DNA from: Dehalococcoidia bacterium
GTDB lineage: Bacteria > Chloroflexota > Dehalococcoidia > Tepidiformales > Tepidiformaceae
DNA length: 63,127 nt
Direction of reading: 5' to 3'
NCBI GenBank assembly: GCA_022827945.1
Contig: JAJEIT010000009.1
Coordinates: forward strand, 1 to 63,127
The notes under the pieces are model-generated. The model worked only from the letters and a program-made list of their open reading frames with translations, was not told the origin of the DNA and ran no database searches. The position numbers and the translations under genes were made by a program. Numbering within the stretch: position 1 is the first letter of the stretch; each line of letters begins with the position of its first letter. Positions 25,465-34,101 of the stretch are shown piece after piece.

Positions 25465-27420
25465 CTACAGCGGATTCGCGATGAAGACGATGATGGCGAC
25501 GATGAAGACGCCGGCGGCGATGCCCGCGCCGTAGAGCTGCACCTGGCCCGTCTGGGCGTGGCGCAGCACTCGGCTCGACTGCGTCCCCACCCAGCCCACG
25601 CCGTTCACGGCGCCGTCTACGGCGGTCGTGTCGAACAGCTCCACCAGCCGGTTCCAGCCCCGCTGGAACACCTGCACGGCGAAGGCGCGTTCGTAGAGGT
25701 CGTCCAGGAAGAACTTGTTCTCGAGCAGCACGGCGATCGGGAGCACGACCTTGCGAATCTCCGTCGAGGAGACGAGACCCCGGTGGTAGATGGCCCACGC
25801 CGTCCCGATGCCCGCCACCGCGATGAGCGACGACGTGATGGCGATCCAGTAGCTGAAGTCGGGCGCCTTGTGCAGCGCCTCCGCCGGGATCGCCGCCTCC
25901 ACGAAGTGGTGGAACTCCTTGCCCAAGGCCCACCAGCCCGCCGCGATCGCCCCCGCGGTCAGGATGAGCAGTGGCACGGTCATCACCCAGCTCGACTCGT
26001 GCGGGTGCGCCGGATCGCCGTGGAAGTGCGAGTCCTCGTCCTCGTGGTCGACCGGCTCTCCGCCCTTGTACGTCCCGAAGAACGTCATGAAGACCGCGCG
26101 GAACATGTAGAGCGCCGTCACGAACGAGGCGATCGCCGCCACCGCGTAGAGGCCCTTGTTGTTCACCCAGGCCTCCAGCAGGATCTCGTCCTTCGACCAG
26201 AACCCCGCCAGCGGGAAGATGCCCGAGAGGCTCAGCGTGCCGATCAGGAACGTCCAGAACGTGATCGGCATCACCGTGCGAAGGCCGCCCATCAGCCGCA
26301 TGTCGAACGTATTCGTCGCGTGGTTCACCGAGCCGCTGCCGAGGAACAGGAGCGCCTTGAAGAAGGCGTGCGTGAACAGGTGGAAGACCGCCACCGCGTA
26401 CCCGAACACGCCCAGCGCCAGCATCATGTAGCCGAGCTGGCTGATCGTGGAGTAGGCCAGCACGCGCTTCAGGTCGGTCTGCACGAGCGCCAGCGAGGCG
26501 CCCACCGCAACCGTCGCGGCCCCGATCCAGCCGACCACAGTGAGCGCGTCCGGTGACGCTTCGATGACCGGGAAGAAGCGCGCCATCAGGTAGACGCCCG
26601 CCGCCACCATCGTGGCGGCGTGGATGAGCGCGGAGACCGGCGTTGGGCCCTCCATCGCGTCCGGCAGCCACACGTGCAGGGGGAACTGCGCGCTCTTGCC
26701 GACCGCGCCCGCGAACAGCCCCAGCCCGAACAGTGTCAGCGTCGTGCCGCCGAGCACCCCCGCGAGCGCCAACTCGTGGATCTCGTCGATGGCGAGCGTC
26801 TCGTGGCGCGTCCAGATGAGCAGGATCGCCGCCAGCAGCCCCAGGTCGCCGATGCGCGTCACGATGAACGCCTTCTTGGCGGCCGAGGCGGCGCTCGGCT
26901 TGTGGAACCAGAAGCCGATGAGCAGGTAGCTCGAGAGGCCCACCAGCTCCCAGAAGATGAAGAGCATGAAGAGGTTGTCGGCCAGGACCAGCCCCAGCAT
27001 CGCCGTGATGAAGAGGCTCATGTAGGCGTAGTAGCGGCCGTAGCCCGGATCGCCTTCCATGTACCCCTGCGAGTACACCTGCACGAGCAGCGACACGCTC
27101 GAGACCACCACCAGCATCACCGCCGTCAGGCCGTCGATGCGCACCCCGAGGGCCAGCTCGAGCGGTCCCGCCTGGAACCAGTCATGCGAGTAGATCGCGA
27201 TGCCGCCGCTTGCGCCGAGCACGTCGATCAGCGCGATCAGCGACAGCACGAAGGAGACGCCGATCGCGAGGATGCTCAGGTAGCCAGCGATCTTCGGCAG
27301 GTGGCGCACGTACAGCGTAATCGCAGCGAACGCGACCAGCGGGCAGAGGATGATCGCCCACAGCACGGCCTCGCTGATGCCGGGAGCCTCGCCCGTCGCG
27401 GCTGCGAAGAGTTGGATCAT
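25465..27420 (-). CDS. nuoL: NADH-quinone oxidoreductase subunit L
   Basis: This 651-residue subunit is the distal antiporter-like unit that carries the long lateral helix at its C terminus. Signatures include L-F-I-F-W-E-L-V-G-L-S-S-Y-L-L-I-G-F, S-A-Q-F-P-L-H-V-W-L-P-D-A-M-E-G-P-T-P and R-V-L-A-Y-S-T-I-S-Q-L-G-Y-M. An acidic, His-rich soluble loop (about residues 460-480, D-H-E-D-E-D-S-H-F-H) faces outward and is typical of the family's variable part. It is followed by nuoM and preceded by a small unassigned gene. Confidence 0.97.
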   Translation of the reverse strand: MIQLFAAATGEAPGISEAVLWAIILCPLVAFAAITLYVRHLPKIAGYLSILAIGVSFVLSLIALIDVLGASGGIAIYSHDWFQAGPLELALGVRIDGLTAVMLVVVSSVSLLVQVYSQGYMEGDPGYGRYYAYMSLFITAMLGLVLADNLFMLFIFWELVGLSSYLLIGFWFHKPSAASAAKKAFIVTRIGDLGLLAAILLIWTRHETLAIDEIHELALAGVLGGTTLTLFGLGLFAGAVGKSAQFPLHVWLPDAMEGPTPVSALIHAATMVAAGVYLMARFFPVIEASPDALTVVGWIGAATVAVGASLALVQTDLKRVLAYSTISQLGYMMLALGVFGYAVAVFHLFTHAFFKALLFLGSGSVNHATNTFDMRLMGGLRTVMPITFWTFLIGTLSLSGIFPLAGFWSKDEILLEAWVNNKGLYAVAAIASFVTALYMFRAVFMTFFGTYKGGEPVDHEDEDSHFHGDPAHPHESSWVMTVPLLILTAGAIAAGWWALGKEFHHFVEAAIPAEALHKAPDFSYWIAITSSLIAVAGIGTAWAIYHRGLVSSTEIRKVVLPIAVLLENKFFLDDLYERAFAVQVFQRGWNRLVELFDTTAVDGAVNGVGWVGTQSSRVLRHAQTGQVQLYGAGIAAGVFIVAIIVFIANPL

Positions 27421-27424
27421 CGGC

Positions 27425-27622
27425 TCAGATCTTCCTCAGGATTTCGCGCGCCACGTGCGCCTTGCCCGTGGGGACGTAGATGGTGCGTTCGTCGCGCATG
27501 GAGGCGTCCTCGCCGCGGCCCACGGGAGGCATGATCACGATCCGCAGCCCCTCGGCCGCGAACAGCTCACGCCACGTCTCGGCGACGTACCCGTTTGCCA
27601 CGCTCATGAATTCAACCCACAT
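27425..27622 (-). CDS. Small conserved protein inside the nuo operon
   Basis: This 65-residue soluble protein lies 4 bases from nuoK on one side and 4 bases from nuoL on the other, so it is part of the operon. The opening V-A-N-G-Y-V-A-E-T-W-R-E-L-F-A-A-E-G-L-R-I-V-I-M, given here residue by residue, is a beta-alpha-beta pattern resembling small DUF2007-like domains that follow membrane or signalling genes. It has no cysteines, so it cannot replace an iron-sulfur subunit. Its role in complex I, if any, is unknown. Confidence 0.65.
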   Translation of the reverse strand: MWVEFMSVANGYVAETWRELFAAEGLRIVIMPPVGRGEDASMRDERTIYVPTGKAHVAREILRKI

Positions 27623-27626
27623 GGCG

Positions 27627-27938
27627 TTACAACTTCAGGAGGTCGAGCTGGTCGACCTCGACGGTTTGGCGGCTCCGGTACACGGCCACCGCGAGTGCTA
27701 GCGCGACGGCCGCTTCCGCAGCGGCGACGGTGATGATGAACGCCACGAAGGCGTGTCCCGCGATCTCTGCGGGCCCATCGCTGAATCGCGAGAACGCGAT
27801 CAGCGTCAGGTTGACCGAATTCAGCATCAGCTCGATGCCCATCAGCACCCCGATCGCGTTCCGCTTGCTCAGGGCTATCACCAGCCCGAGGCAGAACAGC
27901 AGGGCGCCGACCGTGAGGAAGTGCTCAAGCGTCAGCAT
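27627..27938 (-). CDS. nuoK: NADH-quinone oxidoreductase subunit K
   Basis: This 103-residue, three-helix subunit contains the two membrane glutamates used in the proton path: G-I-E-L-M-L-N-S-V-N-L in helix 2 and A-A-A-E-A-A-V-A-L-A in helix 3. Length is normal. Its start overlaps the end of nuoJ by 14 bases. Confidence 0.96.
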   Translation of the reverse strand: MLTLEHFLTVGALLFCLGLVIALSKRNAIGVLMGIELMLNSVNLTLIAFSRFSDGPAEIAGHAFVAFIITVAAAEAAVALALAVAVYRSRQTVEVDQLDLLKL

Positions 27939-28449
27939 CAGGCACGTCCTCGCTTTCCTCGGCTTCGGAGCGAACGAGCATGATCGCGCCCACCAGGGCG
28001 GCCGTCAGGAGCACCGATGCGATCTCGAAGGGCAGCACCCACGTCGAGAGCAGCGCCCGCCCCAGGTCGCTGGCCGAGAGCCCGGGGTCCCCGGCGCCGG
28101 TCATCCAGCCGGTGTCGTGGATGACGAACAGGAACACCGTCGCCAGCGCCACGCCCAGCAGGATCGCCGGGCCCACCATCGCCGTCTCCGAGTTGTCCCG
28201 TACGGAGCGCGGCGTGAGCACGATCGCGAACAGGATCAGCACGGCGATGGCGCCCACGTAGATGACGATCTGCGCCATCGCGATGAACTCCGCCGAGAGC
28301 AGCACGAAGAACCCAGCCACCCCGATGAAGGCGACGATCAGGAACAGCACGGCGTGCAGCAGGTTGCGCGACACCATCACGCCCCCCGCCGCTACCAGCG
28401 TCAGGATGGAGAGCACATAGAACGCAATGTTCACGCCCGCGCCTTCCAT
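27925..28449 (-). CDS. nuoJ: NADH-quinone oxidoreductase subunit J
   Basis: This 174-residue subunit has five membrane helices. The conserved helix 3 reads I-V-I-Y-V-G-A-I-A-V-L-I-L-F, the segment that shows a pi-bulge in known complex I structures. The C-terminal tail is acidic. It starts directly after nuoH, where most bacteria have nuoI. No nuoI reading frame is present between them. Confidence 0.94.
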   Translation of the reverse strand: MEGAGVNIAFYVLSILTLVAAGGVMVSRNLLHAVLFLIVAFIGVAGFFVLLSAEFIAMAQIVIYVGAIAVLILFAIVLTPRSVRDNSETAMVGPAILLGVALATVFLFVIHDTGWMTGAGDPGLSASDLGRALLSTWVLPFEIASVLLTAALVGAIMLVRSEAEESEDVPDADA

Positions 28450-29715
28450 CTACTTGCCCCCTCCGATCACCGGCTCCTCCAGCGGCACATAGCCGCCCGC
28501 TTCCCGCGCGAGCCGTGGCCGCGTGGGGACGCGCTCCGGCTTGTACCCGAGGAATCGCGCCCACAGGTACACGGCCACGGCCGAGACGGGGACGTTGATG
28601 GCCGCGATCACGAACACGATGCCGCCGCCCAGATCGCTCTCCGACCACCACAGCCGCTCGAGCGAAACCAGGAACAGGTTCACGACCGCCAGCGGCAGCA
28701 GGAACTTCCACGCGAACCCCATCAGCTGATCGATCCGCAGCCGCGGCAGCGTGCCCCGCGTCCAGATGAAGACCATGTAGAAGAGGTGCGTCTTGGCGAT
28801 GAAGATGACCCAAGGCGGCACCCACTGCTCCAGCCCCCACATCGACCAGCCGCCCAGGAAGATCGTGGCCGCGAAGGCCGAGGCCGCCAGCGCGTAGCCG
28901 ATGTCCATCCCGTAGAAGAGCCCCCACTTCATCCCGCTGTACTCGGTCAGGTAGCCCGCCACGATCTCCGATTCCGCCTCGGCGATATCGGTCGGCGTCC
29001 GGTTCAGCTCGGCGCTCACCGCGATGAAGTAGACGACGAACGCCAGCGGCTGCATGAAGATGAGCCACAGGTCGACGTCCTTCTGGAACCAGACGATCCC
29101 CGGCAGGCTCATCGTGTTCGTGAACACCACCACGCAGAGCAGCATCAGCACGAGCGGCACCTCGTAGCTGACCGACATCGCCACGATCCGCATCGCCCCG
29201 TAGAGGCTGTACTTGTTGTTCGAGCTCCAGCCCGCGATGAACGCCGCCAGCACCGGCAGCCCCGACACGGCGATGAAGAAGATCAGCCCCGCGGGCACGT
29301 CCGCGAACACCATCCGCGGCCCGAACGGGATCACGGCGAACAGCAGCACCGCCGGCGCCACGAAGAACACCGGCGCCGCCCACATCAGCGTGCGGTCCGC
29401 GACCTTCGGCGTGAGCGCTTCCTTCTGCAGGAGCTTGAGCGCGTCCGCCACCGGCTGCAGCAGCCCGAACGGCCCCACCCGGTTCGGCCCCCTGCGCGAC
29501 TGGATGCGCCCGATGATCCGCCGCTCCCCGTACACCCCCACGAACAGCTGCGAGGGCAGCACGAAGATCACGAACGCCGCCACGAACCCGATGATCGGCG
29601 CCACGATGTACGCCAGCTCGTACGGCGCCACCTTGTCGATCCCCTCGAGGATGACGCGCGACAGGTTCGCCAGATCGCGGAAGTCGTACCAGTGGTCGGT
29701 CGCGAGGTTGTCCAT
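28450..29715 (-). CDS. nuoH: NADH-quinone oxidoreductase subunit H
   Basis: This 421-residue, eight-helix subunit links the quinone cavity to the membrane arm. Signatures are G-E-R-R-I-I-G-R-I-Q-S-R-R-G-P-N-R-V-G-P near residue 65-85, followed by the F-G-L-L-Q-P-V-A-D block, and E-L-N-R-T-P-T-D-I-A-E-A-E-S-E-I in the charged loop. It is slightly longer than E. coli NuoH, with an extended C terminus after the last helix. The nuoD stop overlaps its start (TGATG). Confidence 0.97.
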   Translation of the reverse strand: MDNLATDHWYDFRDLANLSRVILEGIDKVAPYELAYIVAPIIGFVAAFVIFVLPSQLFVGVYGERRIIGRIQSRRGPNRVGPFGLLQPVADALKLLQKEALTPKVADRTLMWAAPVFFVAPAVLLFAVIPFGPRMVFADVPAGLIFFIAVSGLPVLAAFIAGWSSNNKYSLYGAMRIVAMSVSYEVPLVLMLLCVVVFTNTMSLPGIVWFQKDVDLWLIFMQPLAFVVYFIAVSAELNRTPTDIAEAESEIVAGYLTEYSGMKWGLFYGMDIGYALAASAFAATIFLGGWSMWGLEQWVPPWVIFIAKTHLFYMVFIWTRGTLPRLRIDQLMGFAWKFLLPLAVVNLFLVSLERLWWSESDLGGGIVFVIAAINVPVSAVAVYLWARFLGYKPERVPTRPRLAREAGGYVPLEEPVIGGGK

Positions 29716-30824
29716 CAGCGATCAATCTCGCCTACGACGATGTCGATCGAGCCGAGCGCCACGATCGCGTCTGCTATCGAGCCGCCCACCGTCATCTCCT
29801 TGAGCACGCTCAGGTTGATAAGCGAGGGCGGGCGGATGTGGAAGCGGTGGGGCGAGGGCCCCTCGTCGCTGACGAGGTAGTAGCCCAGCTCGCCGCGCGG
29901 GCTCTCGATGCGCGCGTACGCCTCGCCCGCGGGCGGGCGCAGCGCGAGCGGCACCTCGGTGCTGTGCGGGCCGCCCGGAAGCCCGTCGAGCGCCTGCTCG
30001 ACGATGCGCAGGCTCTGGCGCATCTCCTCCAGCCGCACGATGAAGCGGTCGTAGGCGTCGCCCTGGTACCCGATCGGGATGTCGAAGTCGTACTGCTCGT
30101 ACCCGCAGTAGGGGTCTGCCTTGCGGATGTCCCAAGCCACTCCGCTGCCGCGCAGCATCGGACCGCTCAGCGAAGCGTTGACCGCCATGTCCGGCGGAAT
30201 CACGGCCACGTTCCGCGCCCGCGCCAGGAAGATCTCGTTCCCCGAGAGGAGCCCCTCCCCGTCGGCGATCGTCTGGCGCAGCGGCCCGATCAGTGCCCGC
30301 ACTTCCTCCTCGAAGCCCTCCGGCAGCTCGAACGCGACCCCCCCGATGCGCATGTAGTTGCACGTCAGCCGCGCCCCGCTCGTCATCTCGAAGATGTCCA
30401 GGATCTTCTCGCGTTCGCGCATGAACCACATGATCGGCGTCTGCCACGCGCCCGTGTCGTTGGCGAAGGCCCCCGCGCCCATGCAGTGGCTCGCGAGGCG
30501 CTGCAGCTCCGCCATGATCACGCGGATCGCCTGCCCTCGTGGCGGCACCTCGATGCCCGCCAGCTTCTCCACCGCCAGGCAGTAGCCGAGGTTGTTCGAC
30601 ATGCTGCTCAGGTAGTCCGTCCGGTCGGTGAACGGGATGTTCTGCGTGTAGGTCCGCTCCTCCGCCAGCTTCTCCATCGAGCGGTGCAGGTAGCCGATCA
30701 CCATCTCCGCATCGATCACCCGCTCGCCGTCGACAGTCGCCTTCACCCGGAACACGCCGTGCGTCGACGGGTGCTGCGGCCCGATGTTCATCACGAACGG
30801 CTCGGACTGGACGATCTCGCTCAT
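29715..30824 (-). CDS. nuoD: NADH-quinone oxidoreductase subunit D
   Basis: This 369-residue subunit forms the quinone-binding cavity with NuoB in known enzymes. The N-terminal loop N-I-G-P-Q-H-P-S-T-H-G holds the quinone-coordinating histidine. The G-Y-L-H-R-S-M-E-K, R-G-E-L-G-Y-Y and C-terminal D-I-V-V-G-E-I-D-R blocks are canonical. The four metal cysteines of NiFe hydrogenases are absent, so it is a complex I subunit and not a hydrogenase. Start at 30824 is set by the ATGA overlap with nuoC. Confidence 0.97.
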   Translation of the reverse strand: MSEIVQSEPFVMNIGPQHPSTHGVFRVKATVDGERVIDAEMVIGYLHRSMEKLAEERTYTQNIPFTDRTDYLSSMSNNLGYCLAVEKLAGIEVPPRGQAIRVIMAELQRLASHCMGAGAFANDTGAWQTPIMWFMREREKILDIFEMTSGARLTCNYMRIGGVAFELPEGFEEEVRALIGPLRQTIADGEGLLSGNEIFLARARNVAVIPPDMAVNASLSGPMLRGSGVAWDIRKADPYCGYEQYDFDIPIGYQGDAYDRFIVRLEEMRQSLRIVEQALDGLPGGPHSTEVPLALRPPAGEAYARIESPRGELGYYLVSDEGPSPHRFHIRPPSLINLSVLKEMTVGGSIADAIVALGSIDIVVGEIDR

Positions 30825-31345
30825 GTGACCGGCCGTACCGGCGGCTCGGGCTTGGCCGAGGTGCCCGCGAATTCGTTCAGGCCCGGCTGCAACCCGCCCG
30901 GCATCGCGAGGAAGTCCTTGCGCAGCGGGTGCCCCGGATAGCCGTCCCAGAGCAGGATGCGCTGCAGGTTCGGGTGCCCCTCGAACTCGATGCCGAACAG
31001 GTCGTACGTCTCCGACTCCTGGATCCACGCCCCCTGCCAGATATCGACCACGCTCGCGACCGACGCGTTCTCGCGGTCGTGCGCCTCCACCTTCGCGCAG
31101 GCCATCTGGTTCCGTTCCAGCGACTGCAGGTGGTAGACCACCTCGAAGCGGTCCCACTGGTCCACGCCGCACAGGTTCGAGAGGTGCTGGAAGTTCGTGT
31201 CGGGGTCGTCCCGCAACGCGCGCAGCGCCTCCAGCGCGTGCTCCGCCTTCAGGACGCAGGCCGTCTCCGTCGTGTGCGATACCGACCCCGGAACCAGCCG
31301 CTCCGCCGCCTCCCCAAGCTCCTCGCCCGTCCACCAGCGCGTCAT
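30821..31345 (-). CDS. nuoC: NADH-quinone oxidoreductase subunit C
   Basis: This 174-residue peripheral subunit has the 30-kDa subunit signature E-S-E-T-Y-D-L-F-G-I-E-F-E-G-H-P-N-L, followed by R-I-L-L-W-D-G-Y-P-G-H-P-L-R-K-D-F. It follows nuoA directly: the nuoA stop and nuoC start overlap as TGATG. In most bacteria nuoB sits between these two genes; here there is no room for it. Confidence 0.96.
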   Translation of the reverse strand: MTRWWTGEELGEAAERLVPGSVSHTTETACVLKAEHALEALRALRDDPDTNFQHLSNLCGVDQWDRFEVVYHLQSLERNQMACAKVEAHDRENASVASVVDIWQGAWIQESETYDLFGIEFEGHPNLQRILLWDGYPGHPLRKDFLAMPGGLQPGLNEFAGTSAKPEPPVRPVT

Positions 31346-31761
31346 CAGGCGTACTCCAGCGCGCGCTTGCGCCAGGCGTAAAGCCCGCCCACCACGAACG
31401 TGCCCACGAAGATCGCGATCTTCCCCAGCCCCACCAGCCCCGCGTCCTCGAACACGACCGCCCAGGGGAACAGGAACACGATCTCGACGTCGAACAGCAG
31501 GAACAGCAGGGCCACGTAGTAGAAGCGGAAATTGAACTGCGTCAGCGCCGACCCGCGAGTGACCATGCCGCACTCGTACGTGTCTTCCTTGACCGGGTCG
31601 GAGGGTACTTCCGGACGGATGTTGACGAACTTGAACGCCCATGACTGCACGATCGCGCCCGCCGGAAAGATGAGCGCGATGATGACAAGAATGGCGATGT
31701 GGCCGTATTCGTGGAGCACGTCCCAGCCGTTTGTGAAATCTCTCGCGAAGACCCGCGGCAC
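31345..31761 (-). CDS. nuoA: NADH-quinone oxidoreductase subunit A
   Basis: This three-helix subunit of up to 138 residues heads the operon. The conserved block is Y-E-C-G-M-V-T-R-G-S, with the family's exposed-loop cysteine, then F-R-F-Y-Y-V-A-L-L-F-L-L-F-D-V-E. The first possible start is GTG at 31761, but a strong -10-like TATAGT (31760-31765) overlaps it. The GTG at 31719, just before the first helix, is therefore a credible alternative start. Confidence 0.94.
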   Translation of the reverse strand: MPRVFARDFTNGWDVLHEYGHIAILVIIALIFPAGAIVQSWAFKFVNIRPEVPSDPVKEDTYECGMVTRGSALTQFNFRFYYVALLFLLFDVEIVFLFPWAVVFEDAGLVGLGKIAIFVGTFVVGGLYAWRKRALEYA

Positions 31762-31838
31762 TATAGCACGGACGCCCCATCGGGGACCAAACAGCGGCCC
31801 CCTGCGGCAGCCTGCCTACCCCGTCCGCCCCGGGGCGC

Positions 31839-33947
31839 TCAGGGCGAGGCGATCACCCACGAAATCGTCACCTGTGACGACAGATCGCCGTCGCTCACGG
31901 TCACCGTCGACAGCACCGAGCCCGCCACGACCGGGTTCCCCACGATCCGGCCCGTATGCGCCACGATCTCCACGCCCGCGGGGAGCACGTCCGCCGACCA
32001 GGTGAGCACGCCGCCCTCGACATCGGCGGCTGCGACCTTGACGTCCACCGGCTCGCCGACCGTGAAGCGTTGCGCTCCCGGGGCCGTGATCACCGGTGCC
32101 GTGTTGGCTCCCGCCACCAGCGGCCCGGCCACACCCCCGGAGCCCGCTTGGTCGGGGGTCGACGCGGGCACGCCCACCCCGATGACGGCCGTCGCCCGTG
32201 GATCGGTGCGCGGGTAGGCGCTGTGCCAGTCGAACGCCTCGTACTCGAAGGTGTCGACGCCGGAGAACCCCTCGTTCGGCGTGTACCACAGGACTGTTCC
32301 CCACAGCGTCAGGCCGGCCGCCGCATCGAGGACTCCGTTGGCCGGCGGCGTCACCACCCGGAAGACGCGCGCCCCCGGGCTGCCGAACACCGCGGCCTCG
32401 AGCACGATCTGCACCGCCGTACCGGGTTCCGTCTCCACCGCCAGCGGCTGCGCCACGTAGCCCGGCACAACGCTGATGGCATCCGCGATGGCGACGCCGT
32501 TATTCGTCTCGTCGGTCTCGACCACGATGTCGTAAGGATCGGACTCCGCCGCCAGGCGGTAGTTCCCCGGGCTCAGATCGGACACGTCCACCCACTGGAA
32601 GGTGACCGTGGGCTCATACACGTCCCGCCACCCCTCCGTCACCCCCATGCGCAGGCTGTCCGCATCCGGCTGGTTCGCGCGGCAGTTGTCGACAATCGAG
32701 TCCTCGTAGGCCTGCTCCCCCGGATTGGCGTGCCGTTCGGGCAGGCTCTCCACGTCCAGCATGCAAAAGCCGACCTTCGACCCCCGCAGGACCTGGGTCG
32801 TCCCCGCCTCATCCCACAGCGAGTACGACACGATCTCCATGAGGTGGAAGTGGTTATGTCCATCATCCGTCTCGTAGCGCACCGGGGGCTTGGTGAGCTT
32901 CACCCAGTCGCCGGTGGTGGTGCGGACCCGCTGCCACACGTCGTGACTCGTCGGATCGGCCGGGTCCGCCAGCTGCGGATTCCCCGAGAGATCGAGCGGA
33001 CCCTCGCCGAGGTTGGTGACATACCCCTCGAAGCGCAGGACCAGCATCTCCTCCCCATCCCACCACACCACCTCCGGCTCGCCCGAGGGAACAGGGGGAT
33101 CGGCCACCAGGTCCGGAAGCAGGAAGACCCGGTCGTTGTCGGCGACGTACAGCTCGGCCGAGCCCGCATGCGCCGAGGCCATGTAGCCGGAGCCGGGGAT
33201 GATCGTTGCCGTGACCCTGCTCGTCTCCTCGACCACGCGGTCGTCCGCCAGCGCGACCGACAGGATGGTCGTGCGCTCTCCGGCCTCGAACGTCGCCGTC
33301 TCCCTGCCGCCGCCCGCAAGCATCGAGCCGCTTTCCGCCATTCCGACGGCCACCGTCAGAGCCCGTGCGGTCTCACCCGTACGCGTCAGCCGGAACACCG
33401 CAGGCGCCGCCTCCGTCACCAGCCGCGCCCCCGCGACGATGGCCACCTCGGACGGCTCCGCGGCCTCCACTGCTGACCCGCTGGTCCGCCGCTCTTCCGG
33501 CTCCTCGTCGTCCGTGGCGACCGGTCCCGGGCCGACGGCCCTGCCGCCGTCCGCGCTCGCGGACACGGGGGTGGGCTCCGGCGCGTCTCGATCGTCCGAC
33601 TCGACCGCCGCCTGCCGGGCATCCTCCGAGGCGCCTGGAACCGCACGTGCCTGGTCGCCTCGTCCGGGAAGAAGAAGCACACCTGCCACCACGGCGGCCA
33701 GGGCCACGAACGCCAGCACCTTCACCGGGCCTCGCGATCCCCACCCCGACCGGTCGGGTGATGAGGCGTCCGCATCCGTGCCTGTCTGGTTGCGGCGTGT
33801 GGGAAGAAGCAGCACATCCGCCACCACTGCCGCCAGGGTCGCCAACGTCAGGAGCTTCGCGGCTCGCGATCCCCATCCCGAGCGGTCAGTTGCCATCGAA
33901 CTGCCTCGCCGCGCCTCCAGGGGCCTGGACGAGTCCCCCCTTGCCAT
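31839..33947 (-). CDS. Secreted or membrane-anchored multidomain lysyl-oxidase-like protein
   Basis: About 700 residues. Two tandem hydrophobic anchors with the same flanks (D-R-S-G-W-G-S-R ... V-L-L-L-P) occupy residues about 20-95. An acidic linker follows, then a Calx-beta-like domain (about 165-270). A lysyl oxidase domain comes next (about 280-490), with the copper-binding motif G-H-N-H-F-H near 345, then the block G-S-K-V-G-F-C-M-L-D-V and the ending Y-D-I-V-V-E-T-D-E-T-N-N. Two Ig/cadherin-like domains close the protein. Lysyl oxidases deaminate lysines of proteins using copper and a tyrosine-derived quinone. Starts at 33953 (GTG), 33947 (ATG) and 33896 (ATG, best ribosome site) are all possible. 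Confidence 0.8.
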   Translation of the reverse strand: MARGDSSRPLEARRGSSMATDRSGWGSRAAKLLTLATLAAVVADVLLLPTRRNQTGTDADASSPDRSGWGSRGPVKVLAFVALAAVVAGVLLLPGRGDQARAVPGASEDARQAAVESDDRDAPEPTPVSASADGGRAVGPGPVATDDEEPEERRTSGSAVEAAEPSEVAIVAGARLVTEAAPAVFRLTRTGETARALTVAVGMAESGSMLAGGGRETATFEAGERTTILSVALADDRVVEETSRVTATIIPGSGYMASAHAGSAELYVADNDRVFLLPDLVADPPVPSGEPEVVWWDGEEMLVLRFEGYVTNLGEGPLDLSGNPQLADPADPTSHDVWQRVRTTTGDWVKLTKPPVRYETDDGHNHFHLMEIVSYSLWDEAGTTQVLRGSKVGFCMLDVESLPERHANPGEQAYEDSIVDNCRANQPDADSLRMGVTEGWRDVYEPTVTFQWVDVSDLSPGNYRLAAESDPYDIVVETDETNNGVAIADAISVVPGYVAQPLAVETEPGTAVQIVLEAAVFGSPGARVFRVVTPPANGVLDAAAGLTLWGTVLWYTPNEGFSGVDTFEYEAFDWHSAYPRTDPRATAVIGVGVPASTPDQAGSGGVAGPLVAGANTAPVITAPGAQRFTVGEPVDVKVAAADVEGGVLTWSADVLPAGVEIVAHTGRIVGNPVVAGSVLSTVTVSDGDLSSQVTISWVIASP
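33666..33888. repeat. Tandem duplication of the membrane-anchor coding segment
   Basis: Two diverged copies of about 90 bases begin at 33666 and 33801, a period of 135 bases with one 3-base indel. They encode the two near-identical anchor helices of the lysyl-oxidase-like protein. Shared blocks include gggaagaag and ctcgcgatcccca. Confidence 0.8.
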
Positions 33948-33972
33948 AACCACGCGTCACCGACGCGTGGTT
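33948..33972. promoter_or_regulatory. Perfect inverted repeat in the divergent lysyl-oxidase/ccr region
   Basis: AACCACGCGTC (33948-33958) and GACGCGTGGTT (33962-33972) form an 11-bp stem with loop ACC. The left arm abuts the ATG at 33947. It could be an operator, or an mRNA hairpin that hides the translation start of the lysyl-oxidase-like gene. Confidence 0.5.
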
Positions 33973-34101
33973 GGACGTATCGCACCGTAGAGGGCGGTTC
34001 GGTGGGGCGTCAAGGAATCAGGAACGCCATCGTGTGGCCCAACGCGAGTGCCGCGTCACCCCCGCCCCAACAGGCCCGCACGTCCTCTCGCTGATCCCCG
34101 G

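Noticed and set aside
23848-26556. A 902-codon rightward open frame opposite nuoL and nuoM
   Set aside because: It lies on the antisense strand of clear complex I genes, its product is a low-complexity His/Arg/Glu protein, and such frames are common opposite high-GC genes.
29715-30824. NuoD-like protein as a NiFe-hydrogenase large subunit
   Set aside because: The paired metal-binding cysteines at both ends are missing, and the sequence ends in the normal NuoD tail.
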